Origin: 38-11 sp964539975 | GTDB lineage: Bacteria > Bacillota > Clostridia > Tissierellales > Dethiosulfatibacteraceae | Reading direction: 5' to 3' | DNA: 64,000 nucleotides | NCBI GenBank assembly: GCA_964539975.1 | Contig: CAZIKK010000001.1 | Location: 124,001 to 188,000 of the forward strand | Shown here: in pieces, positions 31,478-40,145 of the stretch | How the letters are laid out: each line of letters begins with the position of its first letter | Position numbering within the stretch: the first letter of the stretch is position 1 | The notes under the pieces: generated by a model | Database searches by the model: none | What the model saw: only the letters and a program-made list of their open reading frames with translations | Told to the model about the DNA's origin: nothing | Position numbers and translations under genes: made by a program

Positions 31478-33241
31478 TCAAATCCCTCGAACTACTTTCC
31501 AAATGCCTTTTTCTTTAATAACTGTCCAAACTTCACTCTGTCCTTCCAGATATGACAAATCGTTCTCTTCACTTAATCGGTATTGGTAATTGATTGTAAC
31601 TTCAGCTTGGTCCTTCGACACCATTTGATATTCCAAAACATCATAGTCAATCAGCTCAATAGAAAGGCTTGTCATGCGATCATAAAAAGTGTCAAAATCA
31701 TCTTCCCTATCTGCTATAGGTGTTAAAAGGAACACTCGGCTATAAATATTATTTCTTTCGCTTCTTAAATAGATTTGTAAAGCATCAGCAGGTGTCCTAT
31801 CAAGATAATCTCTGTCTCCTGTTTCGAGAGGATACTGCGTGTTTTTTTCCGTTTCAGTTGGTATATATGCTCTCGGGTCATATACATTTGAAGGATTCCA
31901 TATCATATATCCTTCAATTCCCAACTCTTTTGCCGCAATAATCTGTTGTCTTACTTCATTGAATCCATAGTAGATATATCCTTCCACCCAAGTTGCAGTA
32001 AAGTCCTGCAGCCATGGTCTGATGTCGGCTTCATTTTTTACTGCCGCATTTTTTTCAATGGCTTCCATCATTGAGCCTCTAATCACGCCATATGGATGTG
32101 CATCTGGCACCTCATAACCGTACCAATTTGCGCCATAATGACTTGGGTATACCATGGGACATATAATGTCTGTATTTGGAGATATTTCAAGCCAAGTTTG
32201 TCCGATGTCTTCAGGGCTGTCTGCCCAAGTTCTAGTGATGATACCAAACACGTCAGCCGCTATTGTCACACCATAATCTTTGAGCTCTTCCATTGCATAT
32301 TCCAAAAAGTCTCCTATCGCTTCATCCTTTCTTCTGCCATCTCTCCCTGGAAAATTTGTGATGGGATTGTATGCAGCTGCATTGTCAGGAAACCGCACAT
32401 AATCAAATTGAATTTCTTTGAACCCCATTAAGGCTGCTTCTTTTGCAATAGCAATGTTATAATCCCAAACATATTGATCAAATGGATTTACCCAAGGTGT
32501 ACCGCTATAATCATGCCATACCCCACCATCCAATAATTGGATAGCATGATCAGGTCTTGCATATGCAAAATTTTTATCTTTAAAAGCTACCACTCTAGCA
32601 ATTGGGTAAATATCATATTTTTCAAGCACGACCATCAACTCTTTTACATCTTTGATTCTGACTTCCCTATTGCCGTCTACTTCGTCTACCAATTGGATAT
32701 TGCTTCGATACGTCATTCTTCCATTGTCGTCTTTTACATCGATGACCACAGCGTTGATCTCGGTTGCAACAGCAATTCCTATAATTTTTTCCAATCGATT
32801 CAATTCTGACAGTTTCCCACTCAATTGGTTGATTGTAGCTGTATCACCTGTTTTTAAAGCGTTGATATAGTCCACATATATATCTACTTTATCGTCGTCA
32901 ACCGAATTGCCTGCCGTACTGCCCGTCAAGAATAGTCCTTTAGCCAAAAAACGATCTGCATTCAACTCACTTCCCAAATCAGGTAACGGCACATAGAATT
33001 CGCCAAGAGAGTTTTTTCTCTCTTCCTCTAGCGCTTCTCTTTCTTTTTTTGCTTCTTCGTAAGCAATCTGAGCTTTTTCTTCTTCAGTCAACGGGTCTTC
33101 TTCAATAGGATCATCTACAATATCTTCTTCTGGTTCAGGTATCTCACCATCGGGAGGCGACCCATTTTGACTCGGACTACAACCCAAAACCAAGAAACTT
33201 ATCAAGCCGATTAAACACAGTGCCAGTAACCTCTTTCGCAT
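31478..33241 (-). CDS. Lipoprotein with DUF4015 putative glycoside hydrolase domain
   Basis: A 587-residue lipoprotein: signal peptide with lipobox LVLGC, an acidic/proline-rich spacer, a Glu-rich coiled segment (EEEKAQIAYEEAKKEREALEEE), then a TIM-barrel-like DUF4015 domain (putative glycosyl hydrolase) with AVVIDVKDDNGRMTY, EIQFDYVRFPD and CPMVYPSHYG. A C-terminal portion of about 110 residues looks like a separate beta-rich domain. The substrate is unknown; cell-wall or surface glycans are plausible because of the membrane anchor. The ATG at 33239-33241 follows AAGGAG by six bases. Confidence 0.83.
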   Translation of the reverse strand: MRKRLLALCLIGLISFLVLGCSPSQNGSPPDGEIPEPEEDIVDDPIEEDPLTEEEKAQIAYEEAKKEREALEEERKNSLGEFYVPLPDLGSELNADRFLAKGLFLTGSTAGNSVDDDKVDIYVDYINALKTGDTATINQLSGKLSELNRLEKIIGIAVATEINAVVIDVKDDNGRMTYRSNIQLVDEVDGNREVRIKDVKELMVVLEKYDIYPIARVVAFKDKNFAYARPDHAIQLLDGGVWHDYSGTPWVNPFDQYVWDYNIAIAKEAALMGFKEIQFDYVRFPDNAAAYNPITNFPGRDGRRKDEAIGDFLEYAMEELKDYGVTIAADVFGIITRTWADSPEDIGQTWLEISPNTDIICPMVYPSHYGANWYGYEVPDAHPYGVIRGSMMEAIEKNAAVKNEADIRPWLQDFTATWVEGYIYYGFNEVRQQIIAAKELGIEGYMIWNPSNVYDPRAYIPTETEKNTQYPLETGDRDYLDRTPADALQIYLRSERNNIYSRVFLLTPIADREDDFDTFYDRMTSLSIELIDYDVLEYQMVSKDQAEVTINYQYRLSEENDLSYLEGQSEVWTVIKEKGIWKVVRGI

Positions 33242-33357
33242 AAGTATCTCCTTCATCCTCATATTTTAAAAATTATACCACATTTTAAACTCTGCTAGGT
33301 TAAAACAAGCTAAATTACCTTCATTTTTACAAATTACATAAATCAACCAGCATTTGT

Positions 33358-34800
33358 TTAGTATGCTCTAGCAATATACACCATGTGTTTGGCTTCTTTC
33401 TCGCAAAAATGACATTTCTCTGCCAATTTCTCCTGTTCAAACGGTATACATCGTATCGTCACTCCTGTTTCCTGCTTCAGTTTTTCTTCACAACTTCTTT
33501 CCCCACACCACATTGCTTTTGTGAAGCCTTTTTTGGCTTGTTCGCTTTTTTTGTAGTCCTCATAGTCTATCAATACATGTGTGTGTTCTTCTCGATGTTT
33601 CAGTGCTTTTTGATACATATTGCTCTGGATATCTTCGAGTGTTTGAACGATTGAGTTGGCAAAATCTTCCAATGACAATGCCGTTTTTTCTAAAGTATCT
33701 CTTCTTACAATCATAGCTTGGTTATTTTCAATGTCTCTTGGTCCAATTTCTACACGAATTGGATAACCTTTCATCTCATATTGATTGAACTTCCAACCAG
33801 GAGATTCTTTAGCATCATCATCTAGCTCTACACGAATGCCTTTATCCGAAAGTTGATCAAAAAGCAACTTTGCTTTATCCAACACACCTTCTTTTTTCAT
33901 TGCAATAGGAATAATTACCACTTGTGTTGGTGCCATTTTGGGTGGCAATACCAATCCTCTATTATCTCCATGCACCATGATCAATCCACCAATTAATCTT
34001 GTTGATATCCCCCATGAAGTATGATATGGGTAGTGTTCTTTGTTGTCTCTTCCCAAAAATTTGATGTCAAAGGCTTCTGTGAAGTGTCTCCCAAGATTAT
34101 GTGAAGTACCTGCTTGTAGTGCTTGTCCATCATGCATCAACGCTTCCATGGTATAGGTTGATTCTGCGCCTGCAAACTTTTCTTTCTCGCTTTTTTTTCC
34201 AACAACTACAGGAATAGCCAATAAGTCTTCCGCTACTTGTCTGTAAATATCCAAAATCTTCAACGTTTCTTCTTGCGCTTCTTCATAAGTTTCATGAAGC
34301 GTATGTCCTTCTTGCCATAAGAATTCTGATGTTCTAAGAAAAGGACGCGTTGTTTTTTCCCATCTTACAACAGAACACCATTGGTTGTATAAATATGGAA
34401 GGTCTCTATAGGAATTCAACCACTTACTATACATATGACAAATAATTGTTTCGGATGTAGGTCTAACGCATAGCCTCTCAGCGAGTTCTTCAGTTCCTCC
34501 ATGCGTTACCCATGCCACCTCGGGTGCAAATCCTTCAACATGCTCTTTTTCTTTATTAAGAAGACTTTCTGGTATCAATAATGGAAAGTACATGTTTTTA
34601 TGTCCGGTAGCTTTAAATTTTGAATCCGCATACTGTTGAATGTTTTCCCATAATGCATAACCATATGGTCTGATAACCATAAACCCTTTCACAGGTGAAT
34701 AGTCAACCAGTTCATTTTTCCGGATCACGTCCGTATACCATTTGGGGAAATCCACTTCCATAGGAGTAATTTCTTTTACAAAATCTTTTTTGTTTGCCAT
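33358..34800 (-). CDS. proS: Proline--tRNA ligase (short, archaeal/eukaryotic-like type)
   Basis: A 480-residue class II synthetase of the short ProS type, lacking the editing INS domain of the long bacterial form. Class II motif 2 (VVRWEKTTRPFLRTSEFLWQEGHT) and motif 3 (TSWGISTRLIGGLIMVHGD) are clear; the anticodon-binding domain and C-terminal zinc-like part (CGERSCEEKL; CHFCEKEAKHMVYIARAY) follow. The start at 34798-34800 is preceded by AGGATGG; an ATG nine bases upstream has no room for a ribosome site. A T-box leader just upstream senses uncharged tRNA-Pro. Confidence 0.94.
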   Translation of the reverse strand: MANKKDFVKEITPMEVDFPKWYTDVIRKNELVDYSPVKGFMVIRPYGYALWENIQQYADSKFKATGHKNMYFPLLIPESLLNKEKEHVEGFAPEVAWVTHGGTEELAERLCVRPTSETIICHMYSKWLNSYRDLPYLYNQWCSVVRWEKTTRPFLRTSEFLWQEGHTLHETYEEAQEETLKILDIYRQVAEDLLAIPVVVGKKSEKEKFAGAESTYTMEALMHDGQALQAGTSHNLGRHFTEAFDIKFLGRDNKEHYPYHTSWGISTRLIGGLIMVHGDNRGLVLPPKMAPTQVVIIPIAMKKEGVLDKAKLLFDQLSDKGIRVELDDDAKESPGWKFNQYEMKGYPIRVEIGPRDIENNQAMIVRRDTLEKTALSLEDFANSIVQTLEDIQSNMYQKALKHREEHTHVLIDYEDYKKSEQAKKGFTKAMWCGERSCEEKLKQETGVTIRCIPFEQEKLAEKCHFCEKEAKHMVYIARAY

Positions 34801-34824
34801 TGTATCCATCCTTTTTTTTTAATC

Positions 34825-35034
34825 AAAAAACCGTCTCTTGCATGCAAGAGACGGTTTCCCGCGGTACCACTCTAATTACTGTAAACAGTCACTTAATGAG
34901 ATAACGGCTCTTACCGTTTCAAGTTATTAGCTTGAAAAACTCCGAGATAGGTTCAAAGTATTCGAGCAGAAATTTTCACCAACCATTTCCTCTCTATAAA
35001 CCCTTACACTTTTACTAGTCTCATCTTCGAAAAT
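34825..35034 (-). promoter_or_regulatory. T-box riboswitch (tRNA-Pro) before proS
   Basis: On the minus strand a Stem I region (with AGAGAG and GGTG elements) is followed by the T-box core AGAGTGGTACCGCGG and a terminator: a perfect 30-base palindrome (34828-34857) followed by TTTTTT. The specifier triplet reads CCT (34949-34951), a Pro codon, flanked by GAA and one A before the closing stem. Uncharged tRNA-Pro should stabilise the antiterminator and allow proS expression. Confidence 0.93.
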
Positions 35035-35045
35035 ATAACACGTAA

Positions 35046-35074
35046 AGTTTACTAAACTATTGTTTTTTTGTCAA
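35046..35074 (-). promoter_or_regulatory. Promoter of the proS T-box transcript, embedded in ispF
   Basis: TTGACA (35069-35074) lies within the last ispF codons and TAAACT (35046-35051) just past its stop, 17 bases apart on the minus strand. Confidence 0.6.
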
Positions 35075-35533
35075 GAGAACAACCGCATGTGCGGCAATTC
35101 CTTCCTCTCTACCAACAAATCCAAGCTTTTCTGTAGTGGTTGCTTTTATGCTCACCTCATTGGGGTCAAGCCCCATGATCTTACCCAATTTTTCTTGGAT
35201 TGTCATTCTAAATGCACCAATCTTTGGCTTTTCAGCCAAAATAATTGTATCTACATTTTCCAAACAATATCCTTTTCGAACCACAAGCTTCATTGTTTTT
35301 TCAAGTAATACCATACTGCTAATACCCAAATAAGATGGGTCTGAGTCCGGGAAAAGGGTTCCTATATCTCCTTCTGATATTGCACCCAGCAAGGCATCAA
35401 TAATAGCGTGTGTCAATACATCCGCATCGGAGTGACCCAACAATCCTTTTTCAAAAGGAATACTTACCCCACCAATAATCAATGCTTTTCCAGCTACGAA
35501 TCGGTGAACATCAAATCCAATACCAATTTTCAT
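35057..35533 (-). CDS. ispF: 2-C-methyl-D-erythritol 2,4-cyclodiphosphate synthase
   Basis: A 158-residue enzyme of the MEP isoprenoid pathway that cyclises CDP-methylerythritol 2-phosphate. The zinc-ligand motif GFDVHRF is at residues 6-12, HSDADVLTHAIIDALLGA and the GDIGTLFPDSDP segment are diagnostic. The start overlaps ispD by four bases (ATGA type), and the pair is usual in Firmicutes. Confidence 0.97.
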   Translation of the reverse strand: MKIGIGFDVHRFVAGKALIIGGVSIPFEKGLLGHSDADVLTHAIIDALLGAISEGDIGTLFPDSDPSYLGISSMVLLEKTMKLVVRKGYCLENVDTIILAEKPKIGAFRMTIQEKLGKIMGLDPNEVSIKATTTEKLGFVGREEGIAAHAVVLLTKKQ

Positions 35534-36231
35534 ATTTCGCCTCTTCTCTTCAACAAAAACTCAACATAATCCAAATCGTCTTGGGTGGTTATTTTTTGAT
35601 TGATATAAGGATTTGGACAGATATGAACCGGATAGCCATAATATTCTATGATTGATGCTTCATCTGTAAAACACATTTTTGAATCTATCGCTTTCATCAT
35701 GCATTCTAACAATAACTCATACTGAAAGCACTGAGGTGTTTGAGCGTGCCAAAGAGATTTTCTGTCAAGTGTTTTTATTACAACATTATCAGTGGCAACT
35801 TTTATTGTGTCAATCGCTGGAGCACAAACAACTACTGCTTGTTTTTTTTCGTTCTGAAGCATATCTAGTGAACGATGAATGATTTCTTGATTGATTAATG
35901 GTCTTACACCATCATGTATTGCTACAATTTGTGTATCTTTGTCCAATGCAGTAATCCCTTTGAAAACTGATTTAGTGCGAGTGTCACTTCCTTCGAGTAT
36001 TTTAACGTTATTGTCAGAATAAGATTGCTTGATCAAGTTTTCCAGAAGTAGCTTGTTTTCTCTGTCACAAACCAGTACAATTTGATCAAATCTTTTAGTC
36101 GCAACAAACTTGTCCAAAGTATGCTGAATGATCATTTTGTTGTCTAGCTTTAAGTACTGTTTTTTTGTGGTTATTCCCATTCTTGATCCGCTACCTGCTG
36201 AAGCAATGACTGCACCTTTTTTTTTAATCAT
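35530..36231 (-). CDS. ispD: 2-C-methyl-D-erythritol 4-phosphate cytidylyltransferase
   Basis: A 233-residue nucleotidyltransferase that couples CTP to methylerythritol phosphate. The nucleotide-binding motif is AVIASAGSGSRMG with KKQYLKL, and IVAIHDGVRPLI and LWHAQTPQCF are family signatures. The ATG has AGGAGTG upstream. It precedes and overlaps ispF. Confidence 0.96.
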   Translation of the reverse strand: MIKKKGAVIASAGSGSRMGITTKKQYLKLDNKMIIQHTLDKFVATKRFDQIVLVCDRENKLLLENLIKQSYSDNNVKILEGSDTRTKSVFKGITALDKDTQIVAIHDGVRPLINQEIIHRSLDMLQNEKKQAVVVCAPAIDTIKVATDNVVIKTLDRKSLWHAQTPQCFQYELLLECMMKAIDSKMCFTDEASIIEYYGYPVHICPNPYINQKITTQDDLDYVEFLLKRRGEI

Positions 36232-36269
36232 TTCACACTCCTATGACTCTATACAAGTTACATCCACCT

Positions 36270-37355
36270 TTACTTGTGTTTCGGCTTGGCAAAAATCATT
36301 CTCCCAGCAGCCGTCTGCAGGACACTGGTCACAACTACATCCAGTGTGTCACCAATGAATTTTTTTCCACCTTCCACTACAATCATCGTTCCATCATCTA
36401 AATAAGCCAAACCTTGTCCAGATTCCTTCCCATCTTTTATAATTTGAATAACCATTTCTTCACCTGGCAAAACCACTGGTTTTACAGCATTTGCTAATTC
36501 ATTGATATTCAATACCTGCACACCTTGAAATTCTGCAACCTTATTAAGATTGTAGTCATTGGTCAAAACAACACCATCAAGGTAGTCTGCCAGCTTCAGT
36601 AACTTAGAATCAACTTCATTTGTATCCGAAAAATCTTTGTTTTCGATTCGCACATCTATAATTTGTTCGTTTTGCAATCTGTTCAATATGTCCAGCCCTC
36701 GTCTCCCCCTATTTCTTTTCAAGCTATCAGAAGAATCCGCAATGTGTTGTAATTCCTGCAGCACAAATCCTGGAATCACAAGAGTCCCTTCAATAAATCC
36801 TGTTTTACAGATATCAGCAATCCGTCCATCTATGATCACACTAGTATCAAGGATTTTGCATGGTGATTTGCTTCTATTTTTACTCCCTTTTGATGTTTTT
36901 GATGTCGTATTGCTAATCCTGTTGCCTAGAGTTGAAGCTATTTCATCTCTGTTGCGTGTGGCAATGGTAATTCCAAGATAACCAAACAACAAATAGAGAA
37001 ATGCTGAAACCGCCGTTCCAAGGTAAGGTACGTTTAGACTAAATAGTGGTTGGCTGATTAGAAATGCAATCACCAAACCAATCACCAAACCTATTGCCCC
37101 TGTTATAATGTCATTGGCTTGAAATTTTAGCAACTCATTTTCAAAAATATTGCTTATTTGTTTCCCAATCCTTTTCATTTTCGGTGTTAATAAAAATAAT
37201 AGTAATCCAAATATAATTCCAAAAATAACATATCCGACAACCACACTTATTGCCAGTTTCTCAAAAATTCCAACGCCGTCAAGGAAAGCTGCTATACCTA
37301 CGCCGAAAACAACCCCGATGATGCTAACAATAACACGTAATACTTTACTAATCAA
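36270..37355 (-). CDS. PIN/TRAM-domain membrane protein (YacL-like)
   Basis: A 361-residue protein with four membrane helices in the first 140 residues, a PIN nuclease-like domain (KILDTSVIIDGRIADICKTGF; RGRRGLDIL; VLTNDYNLNKVAE) retaining the acidic residues, and a C-terminal TRAM RNA-binding domain. This is the B. subtilis YacL architecture; its biological role is uncertain. I favour the TTG start at 37353-37355 with AGGAGG eight bases upstream; the GTG three codons earlier abuts that ribosome site directly. It precedes ispD-ispF as in many Firmicutes. Confidence 0.9.
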   Translation of the reverse strand: MISKVLRVIVSIIGVVFGVGIAAFLDGVGIFEKLAISVVVGYVIFGIIFGLLLFLLTPKMKRIGKQISNIFENELLKFQANDIITGAIGLVIGLVIAFLISQPLFSLNVPYLGTAVSAFLYLLFGYLGITIATRNRDEIASTLGNRISNTTSKTSKGSKNRSKSPCKILDTSVIIDGRIADICKTGFIEGTLVIPGFVLQELQHIADSSDSLKRNRGRRGLDILNRLQNEQIIDVRIENKDFSDTNEVDSKLLKLADYLDGVVLTNDYNLNKVAEFQGVQVLNINELANAVKPVVLPGEEMVIQIIKDGKESGQGLAYLDDGTMIVVEGGKKFIGDTLDVVVTSVLQTAAGRMIFAKPKHK

Positions 37356-37416
37356 AGTCTTCACCTCCTTTATCTTTTATACAATTACTCTATCATAAAA
37401 AATAGCTCTATTCTAC

Positions 37417-37453
37417 AAAAAAAATACCCGTTTTACATTTTAGACAAACGGTT
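37417..37453 (-). terminator. Second terminator-like hairpin in the carD-yacL gap
   Basis: Minus strand AACCGTTT and AAACGGGT with a 12-base loop, then a run of eight T. Lies downstream of the carD terminator and upstream of the PIN-TRAM gene, so it could terminate read-through or act as an attenuator for that gene. Confidence 0.6.
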
Positions 37454-37500
37454 AGTTCTTCTTCCATTGGGTCCGTTGCATACCTTTAACGTCACAAAGT

Positions 37501-37526
37501 AAAAATTAGGAGAACTCCTAATTTTT
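37501..37526 (-). terminator. Intrinsic terminator overlapping the carD stop
   Basis: A 26-base palindrome (AAAAATTAGGAG-AA-CTCCTAATTTTT) containing the stop codon at 37518-37520. Confidence 0.8.
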
Positions 37527-38000
37527 ACAAATTATATTCTCGATTTTTTGATTCATATGATCTGTCGTGGATCCTTCTGCTAAAATCAATTCACTGACCA
37601 AAATTTGTTTGGCATTGTTCAGCATCTTCTTTTCTCCTGTTGACAAGCCTTTTGATCGATCTCTATAGGAAAGGTTCCGTACAATGCGAGCCACTTCATA
37701 AATGTCACCACTCTTCATTTTATCCATGTTCGCACGATAACGTTTATTCCAATTCATCTCAGTCACTTTGCTGTCTTGCTCCAAAACCTTGTATACATCT
37801 GCAACTTCCTTGTCCTCTATGATGCTTCTTACACCGATGCTATCTGCATTCTCTACTGGGACCATCAACTTCATGTCGCCACATGGCATCGTTATGACAT
37901 AATATTTTTTTCTTTCTCCCAACACTTCTTTCTCTTCAATTGCTTCGATTACACCTGCTCCATGCATTGGGTAAACTATCTTATCACCTAAATTATACAT
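37518..38000 (-). CDS. carD: CarD/CdnL-family transcriptional regulator
   Basis: A 160-residue CarD-type protein. The N-terminal Tudor-like RNAP-interacting domain (MYNLGDKIVYPMHGAGVIEAIEEKEVLG) binds the RNA polymerase beta subunit in related proteins, and the helical C-terminal part (about 60-155) includes the LSYRDRSKGLSTGEKKML segment that contacts promoter DNA. CarD proteins stabilise open complexes at many promoters. Two tandem promoter-like sequences lie upstream, and GGAGG precedes the ATG. It stands where disA is found between radA and yacL in Bacillus. Confidence 0.93.
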   Translation of the reverse strand: MYNLGDKIVYPMHGAGVIEAIEEKEVLGERKKYYVITMPCGDMKLMVPVENADSIGVRSIIEDKEVADVYKVLEQDSKVTEMNWNKRYRANMDKMKSGDIYEVARIVRNLSYRDRSKGLSTGEKKMLNNAKQILVSELILAEGSTTDHMNQKIENIICKN

Positions 38001-38019
38001 TCTACTACCTCCGCACTAC

Positions 38020-38049
38020 AGTGTACCACAATATAGTTGAAAAGTCAAA
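38020..38049 (-). promoter_or_regulatory. Proximal promoter of carD
   Basis: TTGACT (38044-38049) and TACACT (38020-38025), 18 bases apart on the minus strand. Confidence 0.5.
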
Positions 38050-38056
38050 TTTTTGA

Positions 38057-38085
38057 TTGTATCACTATGAAAACGTTTTGTCAAC
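38057..38085 (-). promoter_or_regulatory. Distal promoter of carD
   Basis: TTGACA (38080-38085) and TACAAT (38057-38062), 17 bases apart on the minus strand, within 20 bases of the radA stop. Confidence 0.65.
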
Positions 38086-38103
38086 ATTTTATTTTCAACT
38101 TAA

Positions 38104-39462
38104 TTACCAAAGATGGGTGATCGTTTCTTCAATATGCCCAATCGGTAGTACTGAAATTTCTTTTATTTCTCCCAAATTTCCACTATTTCGTTTCGGCACT
38201 ATCACTTTATTGAATCCAAGTTTCTTCGCTTCCCCAATACGTTGCGCAAGTTGACTAACTCCTCTAATCTCGCCTGTCAAGCCCACTTCACCAATAATAA
38301 CCATCTTATGATGGATGGGTTTTTCTCTAAAACTTGATATGATTGCACACATTACAGCCAAGTCAACTGATGTTTCTCTTAGTTGCAAGCCACCAATCAC
38401 ATTGATGTACGCATCGAAGTTTTGAAGCTGGATTCCAAGTTTTTTTTCCATGACAGCCATCAACATTGAGACTCTATTGGCATCAACCCCTGTTGTGACG
38501 CGTCTTGCCTGGCCAAATGCCGATGGACTCACCAGTGCTTGGATTTCAACCAAAAGAGGTCTAGTCCCTTCAATTGATGCCGTGACCACCGTCCCATAGG
38601 CGTCTTTCGTTCCATCTTCAATGAATAATTCTGACGGATTTGCCACTTCTTTTAATCCGTATTGGTTCATCTCAAAAACACCAATCTCGTTTGTAGACCC
38701 GAACCTGTTCTTAACAGCTCTCAAAATTCTGTAAGCACCACGGTTGTCTCCTTCAAAGTATAGCACTGTATCTACCATGTGCTCCAAAACTCTAGGACCG
38801 GCTATCGACCCCTGTTTCGTTACATGACCAATTAAAAATGTGGTCATGTAAGAATTCTTAGTTATATTCATAATTGTAGCAGTGGCTTCCTTAACTTGAC
38901 TGACACTCCCTGGAACTGAAGAAATATCAGGATCATACATAGTCTGAATGGAATCAATAATCAGTATATGAGGTTGCAAAGACTCTATCCAAGACTTAAT
39001 GATATGCATATTGGTCTCTGTCAAAATGTTAAACTCTGCCTCCTCTAAGAGCAGGCGATTGGCTCTTATTTTTAATTGGCTTGGTGATTCTTCTCCTGAA
39101 ACGTATAGTACTTTTTTACCTTGCATAGAGCCTGAGGCAGCCACTTGCATCAGCAAAGTTGACTTTCCGATTCCCGGATCTCCTCCTACAAGTATTAAAG
39201 ATCCTTTCGTAACGCCTCCTCCTAGCACTCGATTAAATTCATTAATGCCGCTATCTAACCTAGAACCTTCGGCCCCTTTGATGTCTCTAAGAGAAACTGG
39301 TTTCCCACCAGCGGTACTCAAACCTACTTGTTTTGTCGTCTTGGAAGTTATCATTTCTTCGACCAAAGAATTCCATTGATTGCATGCTGGACATTTTCCC
39401 ATCCATTTTGTTTGTTCGTGCCCACAAGATTGACATACGAATTTCGTTTTGTTTTTTGTCAT
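38104..39462 (-). CDS. radA: DNA repair protein RadA
   Basis: A 452-residue RadA (Sms), a RecA-related branch-migration helicase in recombination. An N-terminal zinc finger (CQSCGHEQTKWMGKCPACNQW) precedes the ATPase with Walker A GGDPGIGKSTL (about 93-103), the RadA-specific KNRFG motif (RAVKNRFGSTNEIGVF), and the C-terminal Lon-like domain (SAFGQARRVTTGVDANRVSMLMAVMEKKLG). Length and layout are standard. It is 17 bases downstream of a flavin reductase-like gene. Its ribosome site is weak. Confidence 0.96.
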   Translation of the reverse strand: MTKNKTKFVCQSCGHEQTKWMGKCPACNQWNSLVEEMITSKTTKQVGLSTAGGKPVSLRDIKGAEGSRLDSGINEFNRVLGGGVTKGSLILVGGDPGIGKSTLLMQVAASGSMQGKKVLYVSGEESPSQLKIRANRLLLEEAEFNILTETNMHIIKSWIESLQPHILIIDSIQTMYDPDISSVPGSVSQVKEATATIMNITKNSYMTTFLIGHVTKQGSIAGPRVLEHMVDTVLYFEGDNRGAYRILRAVKNRFGSTNEIGVFEMNQYGLKEVANPSELFIEDGTKDAYGTVVTASIEGTRPLLVEIQALVSPSAFGQARRVTTGVDANRVSMLMAVMEKKLGIQLQNFDAYINVIGGLQLRETSVDLAVMCAIISSFREKPIHHKMVIIGEVGLTGEIRGVSQLAQRIGEAKKLGFNKVIVPKRNSGNLGEIKEISVLPIGHIEETITHLW

Positions 39463-39479
39463 TTTTTCTCACTTTTTTC

Positions 39480-39977
39480 CTATTCATAACACGAAAGTAC
39501 TTCACCGTAAATCATAACATGATAATCATGATTGTCATAAGCCTTTCGTATATAGTCTGTCTGAATCAGTTCAGGTTCCAAAGTTTGTTTATAAACAATT
39601 TTGCACTCATAGTGCAAATTACACTCTTTTACAATGCTCGTATTCTCGTTTTTCCCGTCTTGAGCCGTCATTTTACAAGCTTGGAACTTGTCTACATCTC
39701 TTCCGGATTTACTCCCACAAAAAGCCAGCTCCTTTTTCATCTCTTCCTTCAACGGAACACTCACTGAAAAAGAGTCAGACTTTTGAAGAAGTTCGTAAGT
39801 ATACCTAGAATACCTGACCGCTACCACCATCATTGGTTTGCTCCACATCCGACCTAAAAGGGCCCATCCAATTGTCATCGTATTGACCTTGTTTCCTGAT
39901 TTAACGGTTAGGAATGCGCCATTGTCCGCAACTTGTTTCATTGCCGTACCCATTTGTTCAAAAATATTCAACTCCAT
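39480..39977 (-). CDS. Flavin reductase-like FMN-binding split-barrel protein
   Basis: A 165-residue protein of the flavin reductase (FMN-binding split barrel) family. Segments NTMTIGWALLGRMWSKPMMVVAVRYSRYTYELL and FSVSVPL match the fold; the C-terminal half is variable. It likely binds FMN and may act as an NAD(P)H-flavin oxidoreductase or a small redox flavoprotein; the partner is unknown. A strong AAAGGAGGG ribosome site precedes the ATG. It is followed by radA. Confidence 0.83.
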   Translation of the reverse strand: MELNIFEQMGTAMKQVADNGAFLTVKSGNKVNTMTIGWALLGRMWSKPMMVVAVRYSRYTYELLQKSDSFSVSVPLKEEMKKELAFCGSKSGRDVDKFQACKMTAQDGKNENTSIVKECNLHYECKIVYKQTLEPELIQTDYIRKAYDNHDYHVMIYGEVLSCYE

Positions 39978-40081
39978 TTTGTCATCCCTCCTTTAACTTA
40001 TTATTATAACACAAATATCCTTTCTGGAGCATAAGTTTGTTTCATCTAAATGGGTTCGATCACCTTGATGTATAAATGGGT

Positions 40082-40109
40082 TTGAAAATCATGGGTTTTA
40101 TGGTATGAT
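40082..40109 (+). promoter_or_regulatory. Promoter of the HAD-family gene
   Basis: TTGAAA (40082-40087) and TATGAT (40104-40109), 16 bases apart. Two copies of a 13-base direct repeat lie at 40047 and 40073, the second overlapping the -35. Confidence 0.6.
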
Positions 40110-40145
40110 GTTCACTGAAATACATCAAACTTGAAAGGTGATCAA

